A DNA stretch of 64,000 bases from Stenotrophomonas sp. SAU14A_NAIMI4_5 (GCF_003086795.1 NZ_CP026003.1:514493-578492); one strand, 5' to 3'; shown: positions 1 to 9,053, numbered from the stretch's first letter. The notes: generated by a model not told the origin, from the sequence alone. Translations and numbers: made by a program.

Positions 1-2361
1 GACGACGGCCAGCCGATGCAGCTGGTGGTGTTCGGCCTGGGCAAGCTGGGCGGTGGCGAGCTCAACTTCAGTTCCGATATCGACCTGGTCTACGCCTACG
101 CGCAGGGCGGCGAATCCGACGGCCCGCGTCCGCTGGCCGCCGAGGAGTACTTCGCCCGCCTCGGCCAGCGCCTGGCCAAGCTGCTGGACGACACCACCGT
201 CGATGGCTTCAGCCACCGCGTCGACCTGCGCCTGCGCCCGTTCGGCAGCGCCGGCCGCGTCGCGCTGTCGTTCGCGGCGATGGACCAGTACTTCCAGCGC
301 GAGGGTCGCGACTGGGAACGCTATGCCTGGCTGAAGGCGCGCGCGGTGGCGGGCGACATCGCCGCCGGTGAAGCGTGGCTGCAGACGCTGCGCCCGTTCG
401 TCTACCGCCGCTATCTGGATTTCACCGCGCTCGATGGCCTGCGCGAGATGAAGGCAGCGATCACCGCCGAAGTCGCGCGCCGCGAACTGCACGAAGACAT
501 CAAGCGCGGCGCCGGTGGCATCCGCGAGATTGAATTCCTGTGCCAGGCCCTGCAGCTGATCCGCGCCGGGCGTGAACCGGTGCTGCGCGAGCGGCGCCTG
601 CTGGTCGCCCTGCAGGCGCTGGTCAACGCCGGCCAGATCGCGCCCGACGATGGTGCCGCGCTGCGCGAGGCCTACCTGTTCCTGCGCCGCCTGGAAAACC
701 GCCTGCAGATGCTGCGCGATGCACAGACCCACGTGCTGCCCAGCGACCCGCTGGATCGCCAGCGCATCGCGCTCGGCCTGGGCTACACCGACTGGGATGC
801 ACTGCGCGCGGCACTGAGCGAGCAGCAGCAGCGCGTCAGCACCGAATTCGCCGCGCTGCTGGCCCCGCGCAAGGGCCAGGCCGCGCCCGACGCGCTGGCC
901 AGCTACTGGCGCAGCCTGCCCGAAGGCAGCAATGCCGAACTGCTGGCCGAAGCCGGTTTCCTCGATGCCAGCGGCGCCGACCAGTCGCTGCGTGATTTCG
1001 CCCAGAGCACCGGCGTGAAGTCGCTGTCCGATGCAGCACGCGCGCGCCTGGACCGCGTGCTGCCGGCGCTGCTGCACGCCGCCACGCGCTCGCCGCAGCC
1101 GGATGCCGCGCTCAAGCGCGTGCTCGGCCTGCTGCAGGCGGTGCTGCGTCGAACGAGTTACCTCGCGCTGCTGGACGAGCAACCCAGCGCCTTGGCGCGG
1201 CTGGTGGACGTGCTGGCGCGCAGCGCGCTGCTGGCCGAGCGCCTGGCCGCGTACCCGCTGCTGCTGGACGAACTGCTGGACGTGCGCGTGTCCGGGCCGA
1301 TGCCCGCATTCGACGGCATGCTGGCCGAATGCCAGCAGGTGCTGCCGGTGGAGGATCCCGAATCGCAGCTGCGCTGGCTCAATGAAACGCGGCTTGCCCT
1401 GAGCTTCCGCATGGCGATGGCCACGCTGGATGGCCGCCAGGGTGCGGTGGACAGCACCCGCCAGCTGGCCGAGCTGGCGCAGGCGGTGGTCATCACCGTG
1501 CTGAAGCTGGCCGAGGCGGACATGCATGCCGCGCACGGCAACGTGCCCGGCGGACGCTTCGCCATCATCGGTTACGGCAGCCTGGGCGGGCTGGAGCTGG
1601 GCTTCGGTTCGGATCTGGATCTGGTGTTCCTGCACGACCATCCCGCTGGCGTGGAAGCCAGCGATGGCGCCCGCCCGCTGGAACCGGGCCGCTGGTACGC
1701 GCGCCTGGCGCAGAAGGTGATGGCCCTGCTGGGCGCAGTCACCGCCGCCGGACGCCTGTACGACATCGACGTGCGCCTGCGCCCGGATGGCGGCAAGGGC
1801 ACGCTGGTGTCCTCGCTGGCCAGCTACACCGAGTACCAGCGCGAACGCGCCTGGACCTGGGAACACCAGGCCCTGGTGCGTGCACGCGGCGTGGCCGGCG
1901 ATGCCAGCCTGCTGGCCGATTTCGAACAGGTGCGCGCGCAGACCCTGGGCCGCGAACGCGACCACGCCACGCTGTATGCCGACGTGCTGAAGATGCGTGG
2001 GCGCATGCGCACTGAACTGGACCGCAGCGATGCTGCGCGGCTGGACCTGAAGCAGGGCGCCGGCGGCGTGGTCGATCTGGAGTTCCTGCTGCAGACCGGC
2101 GTGCTGGCACGCAGCGCGCAGGTGCCGGCGCTGCTGGAACCGCGCGACACGCCGTCGTTGATCGACGCGCTGGCGGTTGCGGGGTTCCTGCCGGAGGCCA
2201 CTGCGCGCGCGCTGCATGGTGCACACGCCACGCTGCTGGATGTGGGCCTGGCCTGCACGCTGGACCGCCGCCCGCGGTTGGCACCGACGACCCCGGCAAT
2301 TGAAGAAGCGTGTGCCGCGATTAGTGCGGCGTGTGTGGCGGCGGAGCTGCCGTTTGCCTGA
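1..2361 (+). CDS. glnE: Bifunctional glutamine synthetase adenylyltransferase/adenylyl-removing enzyme, 5' part missing
   Basis: The reading frame is open from the first base, so the start lies upstream of the window; 786 codons are visible of a family length near 940. GlnE adds AMP to, or removes it from, glutamine synthetase in answer to PII and glutamine, setting nitrogen assimilation in the cytoplasm. Both nucleotidyltransferase halves show the family signature: [20 protein letters not shown] near the visible start (N-terminal adenylyl-removing half) and [20 protein letters not shown] about 510 residues later (C-terminal adenylyltransferase half). The C-terminus looks complete and ends in TGA. 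A GTAG palindrome array begins ten bases after the stop. Confidence 0.97.
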   Translation, partial: DDGQPMQLVVFGLGKLGGGELNFSSDIDLVYAYAQGGESDGPRPLAAEEYFARLGQRLAKLLDDTTVDGFSHRVDLRLRPFGSAGRVALSFAAMDQYFQREGRDWERYAWLKARAVAGDIAAGEAWLQTLRPFVYRRYLDFTALDGLREMKAAITAEVARRELHEDIKRGAGGIREIEFLCQALQLIRAGREPVLRERRLLVALQALVNAGQIAPDDGAALREAYLFLRRLENRLQMLRDAQTHVLPSDPLDRQRIALGLGYTDWDALRAALSEQQQRVSTEFAALLAPRKGQAAPDALASYWRSLPEGSNAELLAEAGFLDASGADQSLRDFAQSTGVKSLSDAARARLDRVLPALLHAATRSPQPDAALKRVLGLLQAVLRRTSYLALLDEQPSALARLVDVLARSALLAERLAAYPLLLDELLDVRVSGPMPAFDGMLAECQQVLPVEDPESQLRWLNETRLALSFRMAMATLDGRQGAVDSTRQLAELAQAVVITVLKLAEADMHAAHGNVPGGRFAIIGYGSLGGLELGFGSDLDLVFLHDHPAGVEASDGARPLEPGRWYARLAQKVMALLGAVTAAGRLYDIDVRLRPDGGKGTLVSSLASYTEYQRERAWTWEHQALVRARGVAGDASLLADFEQVRAQTLGRERDHATLYADVLKMRGRMRTELDRSDAARLDLKQGAGGVVDLEFLLQTGVLARSAQVPALLEPRDTPSLIDALAVAGFLPEATARALHGAHATLLDVGLACTLDRRPRLAPTTPAIEEACAAISAACVAAELPFA

Positions 2362-2370
2362 CCCGCTTTG

Positions 2371-3454
2371 GTAGCTGCCGACCGTTGGTCGGCACACTCT
2401 GTCGGCTGCGATGGACCCTGAAGGGGCGTGCCGACCAACGGTCGGCACCCACCAGAGCGGTGGGTCGGCACCCACCGGAGAGGTGGCTTGGCGTCGGCCC
2501 GGCAATGGCCTGCTGTTGGTAGGTGCCGACCGTTGGTCGGCACACTCTGTCGGCTGCGATGGACCCTGAAGGGGTGTGCCGACCAACGGTCGGCACCCAC
2601 CAGAGCGGTGGGTCAACACCCACCGGAGAGGCGGGTCGGCGTCGGCCCGGCAAAGGCCCGCAGTTGGTAGGTGCCGACCGTTGGTCGGCACAGTCTGTCA
2701 GCCGCGATGCACCCTGAAGGGGTGTGCCGACCAACGGTCGGCACCCACCAGAGCGGTGGGTCAACACCCACCGGAGAGGTGGCTTGGCGTCGGCCCGGCA
2801 ATGGCCTGCTGTTGGTAGGTGCCGACCGTTGGTCGGCACAGTCTGTCAGCTGCGATGCACCCTGAAGGGGTGTGCCGACCAACGGTCGGCACCCACCAGA
2901 GCGGTGGGTCGGCACCCACCGAAGATGTGGCTTGGCGTCGGCCCGGCAAAGGCCGCCGTTGGTAGGTGCCGACCGTTGGTCGGCACACTCTGTCGGCTGC
3001 GATGCACCCTGAAGGGGTGTGCCGACCAACGGTCGGCACCCACCAGAGCGGTGGGTCGGCACCCACCGGAGAGGCGGGTCGGCGTCGGCCCGGCAAGGGC
3101 TCGCCGTTGGTAGGTGCCGACCGTTGGTCGGCACACTCTGTCGGCTGCGATGGACCCTGAAGGAGCGTGCCGACCAACGGTCGGCACCCACCAGAGAGGT
3201 GGGTCGGCACCCATCGGAGAGGTGGCTTGGCGTCGGCCCGGCAATGGCCTGCTGTTGGTAGGTGCCGACCGTTGGTCGGCACACTCTGTCGGCTGCGATG
3301 GACCCTGAAGGAGCGTGCCGACCAACGGTCGGCACCCACCAGAGCGGTGGGTCGGCACCCATCGGAGCGATGGGTCGGCACCCATCGGAGCGATGGGTCG
3401 GCACCCACCGGACCGGTGGGTTGGCACCCACCGGACCGGTGGGTTGGCACCTAC
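2371..3454. repeat. Tandem array of about seven 148-bp units made of GTAG (SMAG/REP-type) palindromes
   Basis: The palindrome GCCGACCGTTGGTCGGC recurs at about 2377, 2525, 2673, 2821, 2968, 3116 and 3264, a steady period of 147-148 bases. Most copies are preceded by GTAG or GTAGGT. Each unit then carries an inverted partner (GTGCCGACCAACGGTCGGCA) and short GTGGGTCGGCACCCAC hairpins. The last unit runs into a nested run of about 23-base copies of GATGGGTCGGCACCCATCGG between about 3350 and 3450. Units differ by scattered substitutions. Open frames within the array on both strands are translations of the repeat and are not called as genes. The right end (CTAC at 3451-3454) supplies the stop codon of the next gene on the minus strand. 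Confidence 0.95.
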
Positions 3455-4005
3455 CGGGCGACCGGCGCCATCTTCCACAACAACGCGCGGAACGGGGCCA
3501 GCAGGCACACGCCGATGGCCAGCTTCACTGCCAGATCGCCTGCGGCCCAGCTCACCCACGGCAGCGTCGAACCGGCAAACGCGATCGACCAGAAGATGGT
3601 CGTATCCACCGTCGCGCTGCAGGTGGTGGCCACCATCGGTGCGCGCCACCAGCTGCCACGGCGCAGACGGTCGAACACGGTAATGTCCAGCAGCTGGGCC
3701 ACGATGAAGGCCGAGCACGAGGCGATCGCGATGCGCGGCGTCGCCACCCACACCGACAGCAGCACCGCCAGCAGGAAACCGATCCACGCCACGCGGCGGG
3801 CCGGGCCCGGGCCGAAGCGGCGGTTGATCAGGTTGCTCACCAGGAACGCCACCGGGTAGCTGAAGGCACCCCAGGTCAGCCAGTCGTTGATCGGGTACTG
3901 CACCAGCACGTTGGACAGCAGCACCACCGCGCCCATGGCCAGCACTGCCAGCACGAGCGCGCGCGGGGTCAGCGGGGCAAACACAGGGTCAGGACGCACG
4001 GACAT
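3451..4005 (-). CDS. yhhQ: Queuosine precursor transporter (YhhQ/QPTR, VUT family)
   Basis: A 184-residue inner-membrane protein with about six hydrophobic segments. The family takes up queuosine precursors (preQ0/preQ1 or queuine) for wobble-base modification of tRNA. Visible support is the family pattern in the middle and C-terminal half, including YPVAFLVSNLINRRFG, IASCSAFIVAQLLDITVFDRL and the polar TCSATVDTTIFWSIAFAG segment. I chose the ATG giving MSVRPDPVF; an ATG 33 bases upstream (MGDSLVL) is also possible and neither has a clear ribosome site. The TAG stop lies in the GTAG of the last unit of the neighbouring repeat array. Confidence 0.85.
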   Translation of the reverse strand: MSVRPDPVFAPLTPRALVLAVLAMGAVVLLSNVLVQYPINDWLTWGAFSYPVAFLVSNLINRRFGPGPARRVAWIGFLLAVLLSVWVATPRIAIASCSAFIVAQLLDITVFDRLRRGSWWRAPMVATTCSATVDTTIFWSIAFAGSTLPWVSWAAGDLAVKLAIGVCLLAPFRALLWKMAPVAR

Positions 4006-4081
4006 GGCGAGCCAGGGGAGGACGAGGGAATCGCCCATTATCCGCCCGGTGGCCGGCAAAGCCAAAACCGCCGGTAACCTG

Positions 4082-4143
4082 GTAGCGCCGGGCCATGCCC
4101 GGCGGTTCGCGGTAAGGGGCCGCCGGGCGTGGCCCGGCGCTAC
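4082..4143. repeat. SMAG/REP dimer with GTAG at both ends
   Basis: GTAGCGCCGGGCCATGCCCGGC is followed after a short spacer by its inverted partner ending GGCCCGGCGCTAC, so the pair can form a long hairpin. It lies between two minus-strand genes. The minus-strand GTAG at 4143-4140 contains the TAG stop codon of the upstream gene. Confidence 0.85.
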
Positions 4144-5105
4144 CCCAGCGACAGGCGCGCGTGTACCTCTGCCGCTACCCGCGCGGTTTCGCGCAGTGGC
4201 TCGATGCGGTCGTGCTGCCAGTCCAGCCAGTGCGTCTGCAGGCGGCCGCGTTCATGCAGCTGGCGCTGGAAGCGGGCCAGCCGTCCCTGCGCGGTGTCGG
4301 CCAGGGCCACCATCACCGGCAGGCGCGTGGCGCTGGCTTCAGAGAGCAGGTTTACCGAATCGGGCGATACCACCACCCGGTTGGCCCAGCCCAGCAGGCC
4401 GGCATAGGGGTTCACGCCGTCGCCGCCATCGCCCCAGATCACGTGCGGCAGGTGTGCGAACGTGGTGCGCAGTATCTCGGCCAGTGCCGGCGGCGTGCGT
4501 CGCGAGGTGGTGGCCAGCAGGCTGCCGCCTTCGCTGCGGATCTGCTCGGCCAGCGCAGTGAACACCGCCACCATCGCCGCCTCGTCCCACGGTGCCAGCG
4601 GCGTCGGGCCGCCCACCAGCAGCGCGGTGCGCGGGCCGGGCAGGGCACCGAAGTCGGCGAACGCGGCACGGCCCAGCGTCAGCCAGTCATCGTCCACCGG
4701 GTTCAGGCTGCCGATCAGCGTGAGGACGTTGCTGCCGCGCAGGGCATCGTGTTCGGGCACCACCACCAGATCCCAATGGCGGGAGGGCAGGCGCGGGTCG
4801 AGGATCTGCACCGTGCGGCTGCCACGGGCACGCAGCACGCGCAGCGCACCGGCGGCCTGGCGGCCACAGCCGATCGCCAGCGCAGGGGCCTGCGCGGCCA
4901 GTTCGGCGAAGTCGGGGCCGTAGCCGTTCACATCACCGGGCAGGCGCCGCGGCGACAGCCAGCGCCAGGGCGCACGGGGCCGCAGGACCAGCGGGCGATG
5001 GGTGCCCTGGCGCAGCGCCGAGGCCAGCGCGACCGCCTGGCGGACATTGCCGGCACGGCCGTCAGTGACCGTCCACGGCGCGCTCGATCGTTTCACCATT
5101 GGCAT
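4140..5105 (-). CDS. ELM1/GtrOC1-family protein (mitochondrial fission ELM1-like)
   Basis: A 321-residue soluble protein of the DUF1022/ELM1 family, which bacterial annotation links to putative nucleotide-sugar glycosyltransferases of the GT-B fold. Recognised from the N-terminal WTVTDGRAGNVRQAVALA segment, the central ALLVGGPTPLAPWD region, and the C-terminal sequence VVSPDSVNLLSEASATRLPV, which resembles a sugar-nucleotide binding loop. No substrate can be named. The start MPMVKRS could also be the ATG two codons later. The TAG stop is part of a GTAG repeat. The gene is divergent from the following nitroreductase gene, with 120 bases between them. Confidence 0.8.
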   Translation of the reverse strand: MPMVKRSSAPWTVTDGRAGNVRQAVALASALRQGTHRPLVLRPRAPWRWLSPRRLPGDVNGYGPDFAELAAQAPALAIGCGRQAAGALRVLRARGSRTVQILDPRLPSRHWDLVVVPEHDALRGSNVLTLIGSLNPVDDDWLTLGRAAFADFGALPGPRTALLVGGPTPLAPWDEAAMVAVFTALAEQIRSEGGSLLATTSRRTPPALAEILRTTFAHLPHVIWGDGGDGVNPYAGLLGWANRVVVSPDSVNLLSEASATRLPVMVALADTAQGRLARFQRQLHERGRLQTHWLDWQHDRIEPLRETARVAAEVHARLSLG

Positions 5106-5225
5106 TAATTCGTTTCAGCCCTGCTGGGTGTTGCAACAGTCGCGACACTCTACACTCCTGATCGTCCTTTCGCCCCGCGTCGCCCGCGGGCACTGACTCC
5201 CTTTTGCTGCCCTGGAGATCCACCG

Positions 5226-5816
5226 ATGTCCCACGCGCTCGACGCTGCTGCACTGGACCAGTTGTTCCGCACTGCCCGTACCCAGAACGCCTTCCTCGAC
5301 AAGCCGGTGGAAGACGCCCAGCTGCACGCCCTGTACGAGCTGGTGAAGTGGGGCCCGACCGCCGCCAATGGCAGCCCGGCGCGCTTCGTGTTCGTGAAGT
5401 CGGCCGAAGCCAAGGCCAAGCTGGCCCCGGCACTGTCCGAAGGCAACCACGACAAGACCCTGGCCGCACCGGTCACCGTCATTGTCGCCTTCGACCAGGA
5501 CTTCCACGAAAAGCTGCCGTACCTGTTCCCGCACACCGATGCCAAGGCCTGGTTCGACGGCCCGCGTGAAGGCCGCCACGAAGGCGCGTTCCGCAACGGC
5601 AGCCTGCAGGGCGCCTACCTGATCCTGGCCGCGCGCGCGCTGGGCCTGGATGCCGGCCCGATGTCCGGTTTCGACAATGCCAAGGTCGACGAAGCCTTCT
5701 TCGCCGGCACCAACATCAAGTCGAACTTCCTGGTCAACCTGGGTTACGGTGACCCCTCGGGCCTGTTCCCCCGTCTGCCGCGCCTGTCGTTCGACGAAGC
5801 GGCGCGCATCGCGTAA
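5226..5816 (+). CDS. rutE: Malonic semialdehyde reductase, RutE-type nitroreductase-fold flavoprotein
   Basis: At 196 residues it matches E. coli RutE in length and along most of its sequence ([57 protein letters not shown]). RutE is a cytoplasmic FMN enzyme that reduces malonic semialdehyde to 3-hydroxypropionate, the last toxic intermediate of the Rut pyrimidine pathway. No other rut genes are nearby, so here it may act as a general semialdehyde or quinone reductase. It stands alone, with 76 bases before the next gene. Confidence 0.88.
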   Translation: MSHALDAAALDQLFRTARTQNAFLDKPVEDAQLHALYELVKWGPTAANGSPARFVFVKSAEAKAKLAPALSEGNHDKTLAAPVTVIVAFDQDFHEKLPYLFPHTDAKAWFDGPREGRHEGAFRNGSLQGAYLILAARALGLDAGPMSGFDNAKVDEAFFAGTNIKSNFLVNLGYGDPSGLFPRLPRLSFDEAARIA

Positions 5817-5892
5817 GTCGCTGTATCGGTTTCGGGCCGTCACCTTGGCGGCCCCCGTTGTACCCACCCTACGATTCCGGAGAGTTCCTCAG

Positions 5893-6600
5893 ATGAGCGC
5901 CACCCGTAAACTGCTGCTGCCGCTGGCCCTGACCCTGGCCATTGCCGCCTGCTCCAAGCCGGCCGACACCGCTGCCCCGGCTGCCGATGCCGCCGCCCCG
6001 GCCACCACCGAGCAGGCTGCCACCCCGGCCGCTGACGCCGCTGCTGCCGCCCCGGCTGCCGAAGCGATCCAGATCGCCTCGGGCACCTACAAGCTCGACC
6101 CGAGCCACACCGACGTGCTGGCCCAGTGGAGCCACTTCGGCTTCTCGCACCCGAGCGCGCACTTCGGCAACGCCGAAGGCACCCTGGTGTACGACGCTGC
6201 CGACGTGACCAAGTCCACCGTGGAAGTGAAGCTGCCGCTGAGCGGCCTGAACAGCTTCACCGCCAAGTTCGACGAACACCTGAAGAGCGCCGATTTCTTC
6301 GACGCCGCCAAGTTTGCCGATGCCACCTTCAAGAGCACCAAGGTTGAAGCCGCCGGCACCAACAAGCTGACCGTCACCGGCGACCTGACCATCAAGGGCA
6401 TCACCAAGCCGGTCACCCTGGACGTCACCATCAACGGCGGTGGCGAGCACCCGATGGCCAAGGTTCCGGCCGCTGGCTTCGATGCGACCACCACCCTGAA
6501 GCGCAGCGATTTCGGCGTCGGCGCCTACGCCCCGAACGTCAGCGATGAAGTGAACATCCGCATCACCACCGAAGCCACCGGCGAAAAGCCGGCAGCTTGA
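5893..6600 (+). CDS. YceI-family lipoprotein
   Basis: A 235-residue lipoprotein. The signal peptide ends in a lipobox (LAIAAC, Cys about residue 20), then comes an Ala/Pro/Thr-rich linker to about residue 60, then a complete YceI domain (GTYKLDPSHTDVLAQWSHFG, LTVTGDLTIKGITKPVTLDV, FGVGAYAPNVSDEVNI). YceI proteins form a lipocalin-like barrel that binds polyprenoid molecules in the periplasm. I chose the ATG at 5893 because it starts directly with the signal peptide; upstream in-frame starts overlap the rutE-like gene. A strong terminator follows. Confidence 0.9.
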   Translation: MSATRKLLLPLALTLAIAACSKPADTAAPAADAAAPATTEQAATPAADAAAAAPAAEAIQIASGTYKLDPSHTDVLAQWSHFGFSHPSAHFGNAEGTLVYDAADVTKSTVEVKLPLSGLNSFTAKFDEHLKSADFFDAAKFADATFKSTKVEAAGTNKLTVTGDLTIKGITKPVTLDVTINGGGEHPMAKVPAAGFDATTTLKRSDFGVGAYAPNVSDEVNIRITTEATGEKPAA

Positions 6601-6629
6601 TGTAACCCGCTCACTCGTCGTGAGAAGGC

Positions 6630-6662
6630 AGAAGGCCCGCTGAAAAGCGGGCCTTCTTTTTT
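6630..6662 (+). terminator. Rho-independent terminator after the YceI gene
   Basis: GAAGGCCCGCTGAAAAGCGGGCCTTC followed by a T-run. The stem is about eleven base pairs, GC-rich, with a small AAAA-type loop. Confidence 0.9.
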
Positions 6663-6681
6663 GGGGCGGGGCGGCGACCGT

Positions 6682-6754
6682 GCGGGAACCTGCTTTGGGC
6701 TGGGCCTACGCGGGAACCCGCTTTCGGTTGGGCCTGCGCGGGCACCCGCTTTCG
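6682..6754. repeat. 28-bp direct repeat, about 2.6 copies
   Basis: GCGGGAACCTGCTTTGGGCT and variants begin at 6682, 6710 and 6738, each 28 bases apart, with a few substitutions. It runs directly into a GTAG palindrome. No coding role is evident. Confidence 0.75.
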
Positions 6755-6839
6755 GTAGAGTCGACTGTTAGTCGACTGCTCTTGGCGGAGACGCAAAACC
6801 CCGCGCTGCGCGCGATAGTCGACTAACAGTCGACTCTAC
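6755..6839. repeat. SMAG/REP dimer, GTAGAGTCGACTGTTAGTCGAC type
   Basis: GTAGAGTCGACTGTTAGTCG at the left and its near-perfect reverse complement ending CTCTAC at the right, 40-odd bases apart. Same subfamily as the dimer after the cycA gene at 57959. Confidence 0.85.
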
Positions 6840-6840
6840 C

Positions 6841-6922
6841 CCGTCGTTGTTTTCCCGAACGCCGTCGTCGTTCGTCCCAACGCCGTTGTTGTTTTTTCGA
6901 ACGCCGTCGTCGTTTTTCGAAT
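6841..6922. repeat. About four 20-21-bp tandem repeats, GCCGTCGTCG-plus-T-tract type
   Basis: GCCGTCGTCGTTCGTCCCAA, GCCGTTGTTGTTTTTTCGAA and GCCGTCGTCGTTTTTCGAAT follow each other from 6861, with a partial copy at 6841. The GTC/GTT triplets and T-tracts vary in length, as expected for slippage. It abuts the 3' end of the next minus-strand gene. Confidence 0.75.
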
Positions 6923-6932
6923 CCCAGCGGTT

Positions 6933-7334
6933 TCAGCGCTGCGCGATCAACCACGCGGCGCAGGCTTCGCTCGGGCTCTGCTTGGCCTTCACGGTCATCC
7001 CGCTCACGCGCACAAACGTCTGTGCGGCCTGGGCCACCACATTGCGGGCGATCAGGGCGGCCTGCTTGGTGGCGGCCTGCTGCTTGCGCAGCTGCACGAT
7101 ATGCACCGACGGGCGTCCCACCGGGGCGTACTTCTGGTCGCGGCGCAGGATGTCGGCCACCTGGGCCACTTCGAACTCGGCCTGCAGATAGCGATGCTCG
7201 GCCTCCAGCAGCTCGCGCAGCGGTGCACGTGCGGCGGCCGGGTCGGCGAAGGCAGCCAGGGCGGTGTCGCAGGCCGCGTCATCGGCGAAACGGGTGCGCA
7301 GCTTGTCGATGCCGGCCAGGGTCAGTTTGCCCAT
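6933..7334 (-). CDS. Conserved small protein of unknown function
   Basis: A 133-residue soluble protein, mostly predicted helix, rich in Ala, Gln and Arg, with no signal peptide or membrane segment. I do not recognise a family. The frame opens further upstream, but those codons translate a GTAG palindrome pair (7388-7441), so the ATG giving MGKLTLAGIDKLRTRF is taken as the start. The N-terminal half carries LRELLEAEHRYLQAEFEVAQVADILRRDQ-like helices that could form a coiled coil (inference). Confidence 0.6.
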   Translation of the reverse strand: MGKLTLAGIDKLRTRFADDAACDTALAAFADPAAARAPLRELLEAEHRYLQAEFEVAQVADILRRDQKYAPVGRPSVHIVQLRKQQAATKQAALIARNVVAQAAQTFVRVSGMTVKAKQSPSEACAAWLIAQR

Positions 7335-7387
7335 GGAGGGCCTCACAGGTGCGGGAAAGGAGCGCGATTGTGGCAGAGAACGTTGTG

Positions 7388-7441
7388 GTAGTGCCGGCCG
7401 CTGGCCGGCGGTTGCAGTTGCCGGCCAGCGGCCGGCACTAC
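7388..7441. repeat. SMAG/REP dimer, GTAGTGCCGGCCGCTGGCCGGC type
   Basis: A GTAG-led palindrome and its inverted partner ending GGCACTAC face each other across a short spacer. Same subfamily as the copies at 46374, 47775 and 54716. Confidence 0.88.
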
Positions 7442-7473
7442 CAGTAGCGTGCGCACCCACCGTCAACAGGCGC

Positions 7474-8271
7474 TCAATCGCCGTCGGTTTCGTCCGGGTG
7501 GGCCTTCCAGTAACCGGTCGAGCGGATCCAGTCGCGCGGCACGCCCAGGTGGCCTTCGATGAACTTGCGCATCATCCGCGCGCGGCGGGATTCGGTGGCG
7601 ATCCAATAGAACGTGTCGCCGTCCGGGGCCTCGAAGTCGGTCAGCATGTCTTCCAGCAGCGTGCTGCTGGCCGCCGGGAAGCCGTTGCGCTCCAGCCAGT
7701 GGATGCGCACGTTCTCGTACTGCGGCAGGTCCTGGCGCTCATCCTCGTCGCTCACTTCGATATACGCCTGCACCTCGGCGCCATCGGGCAGCACGTCCAG
7801 CCAGCGGGCGATGGCCGGCAGCGCGGTTTCATCGCCCATCAACACGTAGGCGTCGTAGTCGTCGGCCACCACGAACGAGCCGCGCGGCCCGCCGATGGAC
7901 AGGGTGTCGCCCGGCTGCGCGCGCTCGGCCCACGGCCCGGCAATGCCCTGGTCGTGCAGCACGAAGTCGATGGCCAGCTCGCCGGCCTCGTGGTCCCACC
8001 AGCGCGGGGTGTAATCGCGCGCCAACGAGTGCTCCTTGCCCTCGGGGTAGCGCGGGCCTTCGGCGGTCATCACCGGCAGCACCATCTCGCCGCTGCTGTT
8101 GGGGAAGAACAGCTTGATGTGGTCGTCCGGGCCGGGCGAATCGAAGCCGGCCAGGTCGGCGCCGCCCAGCACCACGCGGCGCATGTGCGGGGTCACGGTC
8201 TCGGTGCGCAGCACGGTCAGGTGGCGGAAGCGCACATCCAGGCGCAGGCGCGAATTTTCATGTTGGGTCAT
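7474..8271 (-). CDS. Siderophore-interacting protein / NADPH-dependent ferric-chelate reductase (YqjH/ViuB-like)
   Basis: A 265-residue cytoplasmic flavoenzyme. The N-terminal FAD-binding barrel includes RRVVLGGADLAGFDSPGPDDHIKLFF and GPWAERAQPGDTLSIGGPRG; the C-terminal SIP domain includes DETALPAIARWLDVLPDG and ends WKAHPDETDGD. The family reduces Fe(III) siderophores with NAD(P)H to release iron. The start MTQHENSRLRLDV lies 67 bases after the padR gene on the same strand, so the two probably form one transcript. The pairing recalls E. coli yqjH and yqjI, where the PadR protein represses the reductase gene. Confidence 0.9.
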   Translation of the reverse strand: MTQHENSRLRLDVRFRHLTVLRTETVTPHMRRVVLGGADLAGFDSPGPDDHIKLFFPNSSGEMVLPVMTAEGPRYPEGKEHSLARDYTPRWWDHEAGELAIDFVLHDQGIAGPWAERAQPGDTLSIGGPRGSFVVADDYDAYVLMGDETALPAIARWLDVLPDGAEVQAYIEVSDEDERQDLPQYENVRIHWLERNGFPAASSTLLEDMLTDFEAPDGDTFYWIATESRRARMMRKFIEGHLGVPRDWIRSTGYWKAHPDETDGD

Positions 8272-8338
8272 TGCAGTACCTGTGCAGGTAAGCGCGCGGC
8301 ATCGCGCGCGTGGAAGGGGGTAAACGACCTGGCGGGAT

Positions 8339-8905
8339 TCACTCTGGCTCGGTCGGGGTAACGCGGTAGGGCGCATCGGCCAGCGCACCGTTCAGCAGCG
8401 CCGAGGCGCGCGAGAGCTGTTCGGCCACCGCTTCGGCCTCGCCCTCGCTCCAGCGGCCGTGGTGCCGCACCAGCGCCTGCTTGAACTCGCGCAGCGCGGT
8501 GGCCAGCGGCGGCGGCAGCGAGGCCTTGGTGATCTCGCGGGCACGGTCGAAGGCGCGGCGCTGGGCCAGCCGCACCTGGGTGCGCTGCACCTTCAGCTCG
8601 AACTCGCCGGCCGCAGTGATGCGGAACACCCGGCGGCCGTCCTCTTCTTCCGAATCCACCCAGCCGGCCTGCTCGAAGCTGGCCAGCAGCGGGTACATCG
8701 TGCCGGCGCTGGGCGTGTAGGCCTGCATGAACAAGCCGCTGATGTGCTGGATCAGCTCGTAGCCGTGGCGCGGCTGTTCGCCGATCAGCGCCAGCACCAG
8801 CAGGCGCAGGTCGCCCCGGCTCAGCACGCGCGGCTGGCCGTTGCGGCGGGGGACGGCGGGCGCATCGTCTTCCTTGCGCGCCTTGGCAGTAGAGGTTCGG
8901 CTCAT
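8339..8905 (-). CDS. PadR-family transcriptional repressor (YqjI-like)
   Basis: A 188-residue winged-helix regulator. The DNA-binding half contains LSRGDLRLLVLALIGEQPRHGYELIQHI, then YTPSAGTMYPLLASFEQAGW and a wing with EEDGRRVFRITAAGEFEL; the C-terminal half is the helical PadR dimerisation region. The GDLRLLVLAL..QPRHGYELI segment is the YqjI variant of the family. E. coli YqjI has a His-rich nickel-binding N-terminal extension; here the N-terminus is short and lacks His and Cys, so the signal it senses may differ. A pair of CGATATATCG palindromes lies directly upstream of the ATG and is the likely autoregulatory operator. Confidence 0.9.
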   Translation of the reverse strand: MSRTSTAKARKEDDAPAVPRRNGQPRVLSRGDLRLLVLALIGEQPRHGYELIQHISGLFMQAYTPSAGTMYPLLASFEQAGWVDSEEEDGRRVFRITAAGEFELKVQRTQVRLAQRRAFDRAREITKASLPPPLATALREFKQALVRHHGRWSEGEAEAVAEQLSRASALLNGALADAPYRVTPTEPE

Positions 8906-8907
8906 TT

Positions 8908-8943
8908 CGATATATCGGTAACGAGTGTGCAAACGATATATCG
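8908..8943. promoter_or_regulatory. Twin CGATATATCG palindromes, likely PadR operator
   Basis: Two identical perfect 10-bp palindromes CGATATATCG at 8908-8917 and 8934-8943, spaced 26 bases start to start (about 2.5 helical turns), immediately 5' of the padR start. AT-rich palindromes stand out in GC-rich DNA. Operator function is inferred from position and PadR/YqjI autoregulation. Confidence 0.7.
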
Positions 8944-9053
8944 ATAAGCCGCACCGGACAAGTACGGTTTCGGCCACACCGATGTGCAGATCGGGCCACG
9001 GTCCAAGCAGGGGAAGGGGTTGGGGCAGGGCGTGCGCGCGCTGCAGGCCACCA

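Noticed and set aside
2362..3460. CRISPR array
   Set aside because: Units are 148 bp, palindromic and nearly identical throughout; there are no short repeats with variable spacers and no cas genes.
2321..4077. Overlapping open frames of 60-310 codons on both strands within the repeat array
   Set aside because: They are translations of the tandem repeat and of the antisense of yhhQ; the products are low-complexity repeats of the palindrome.
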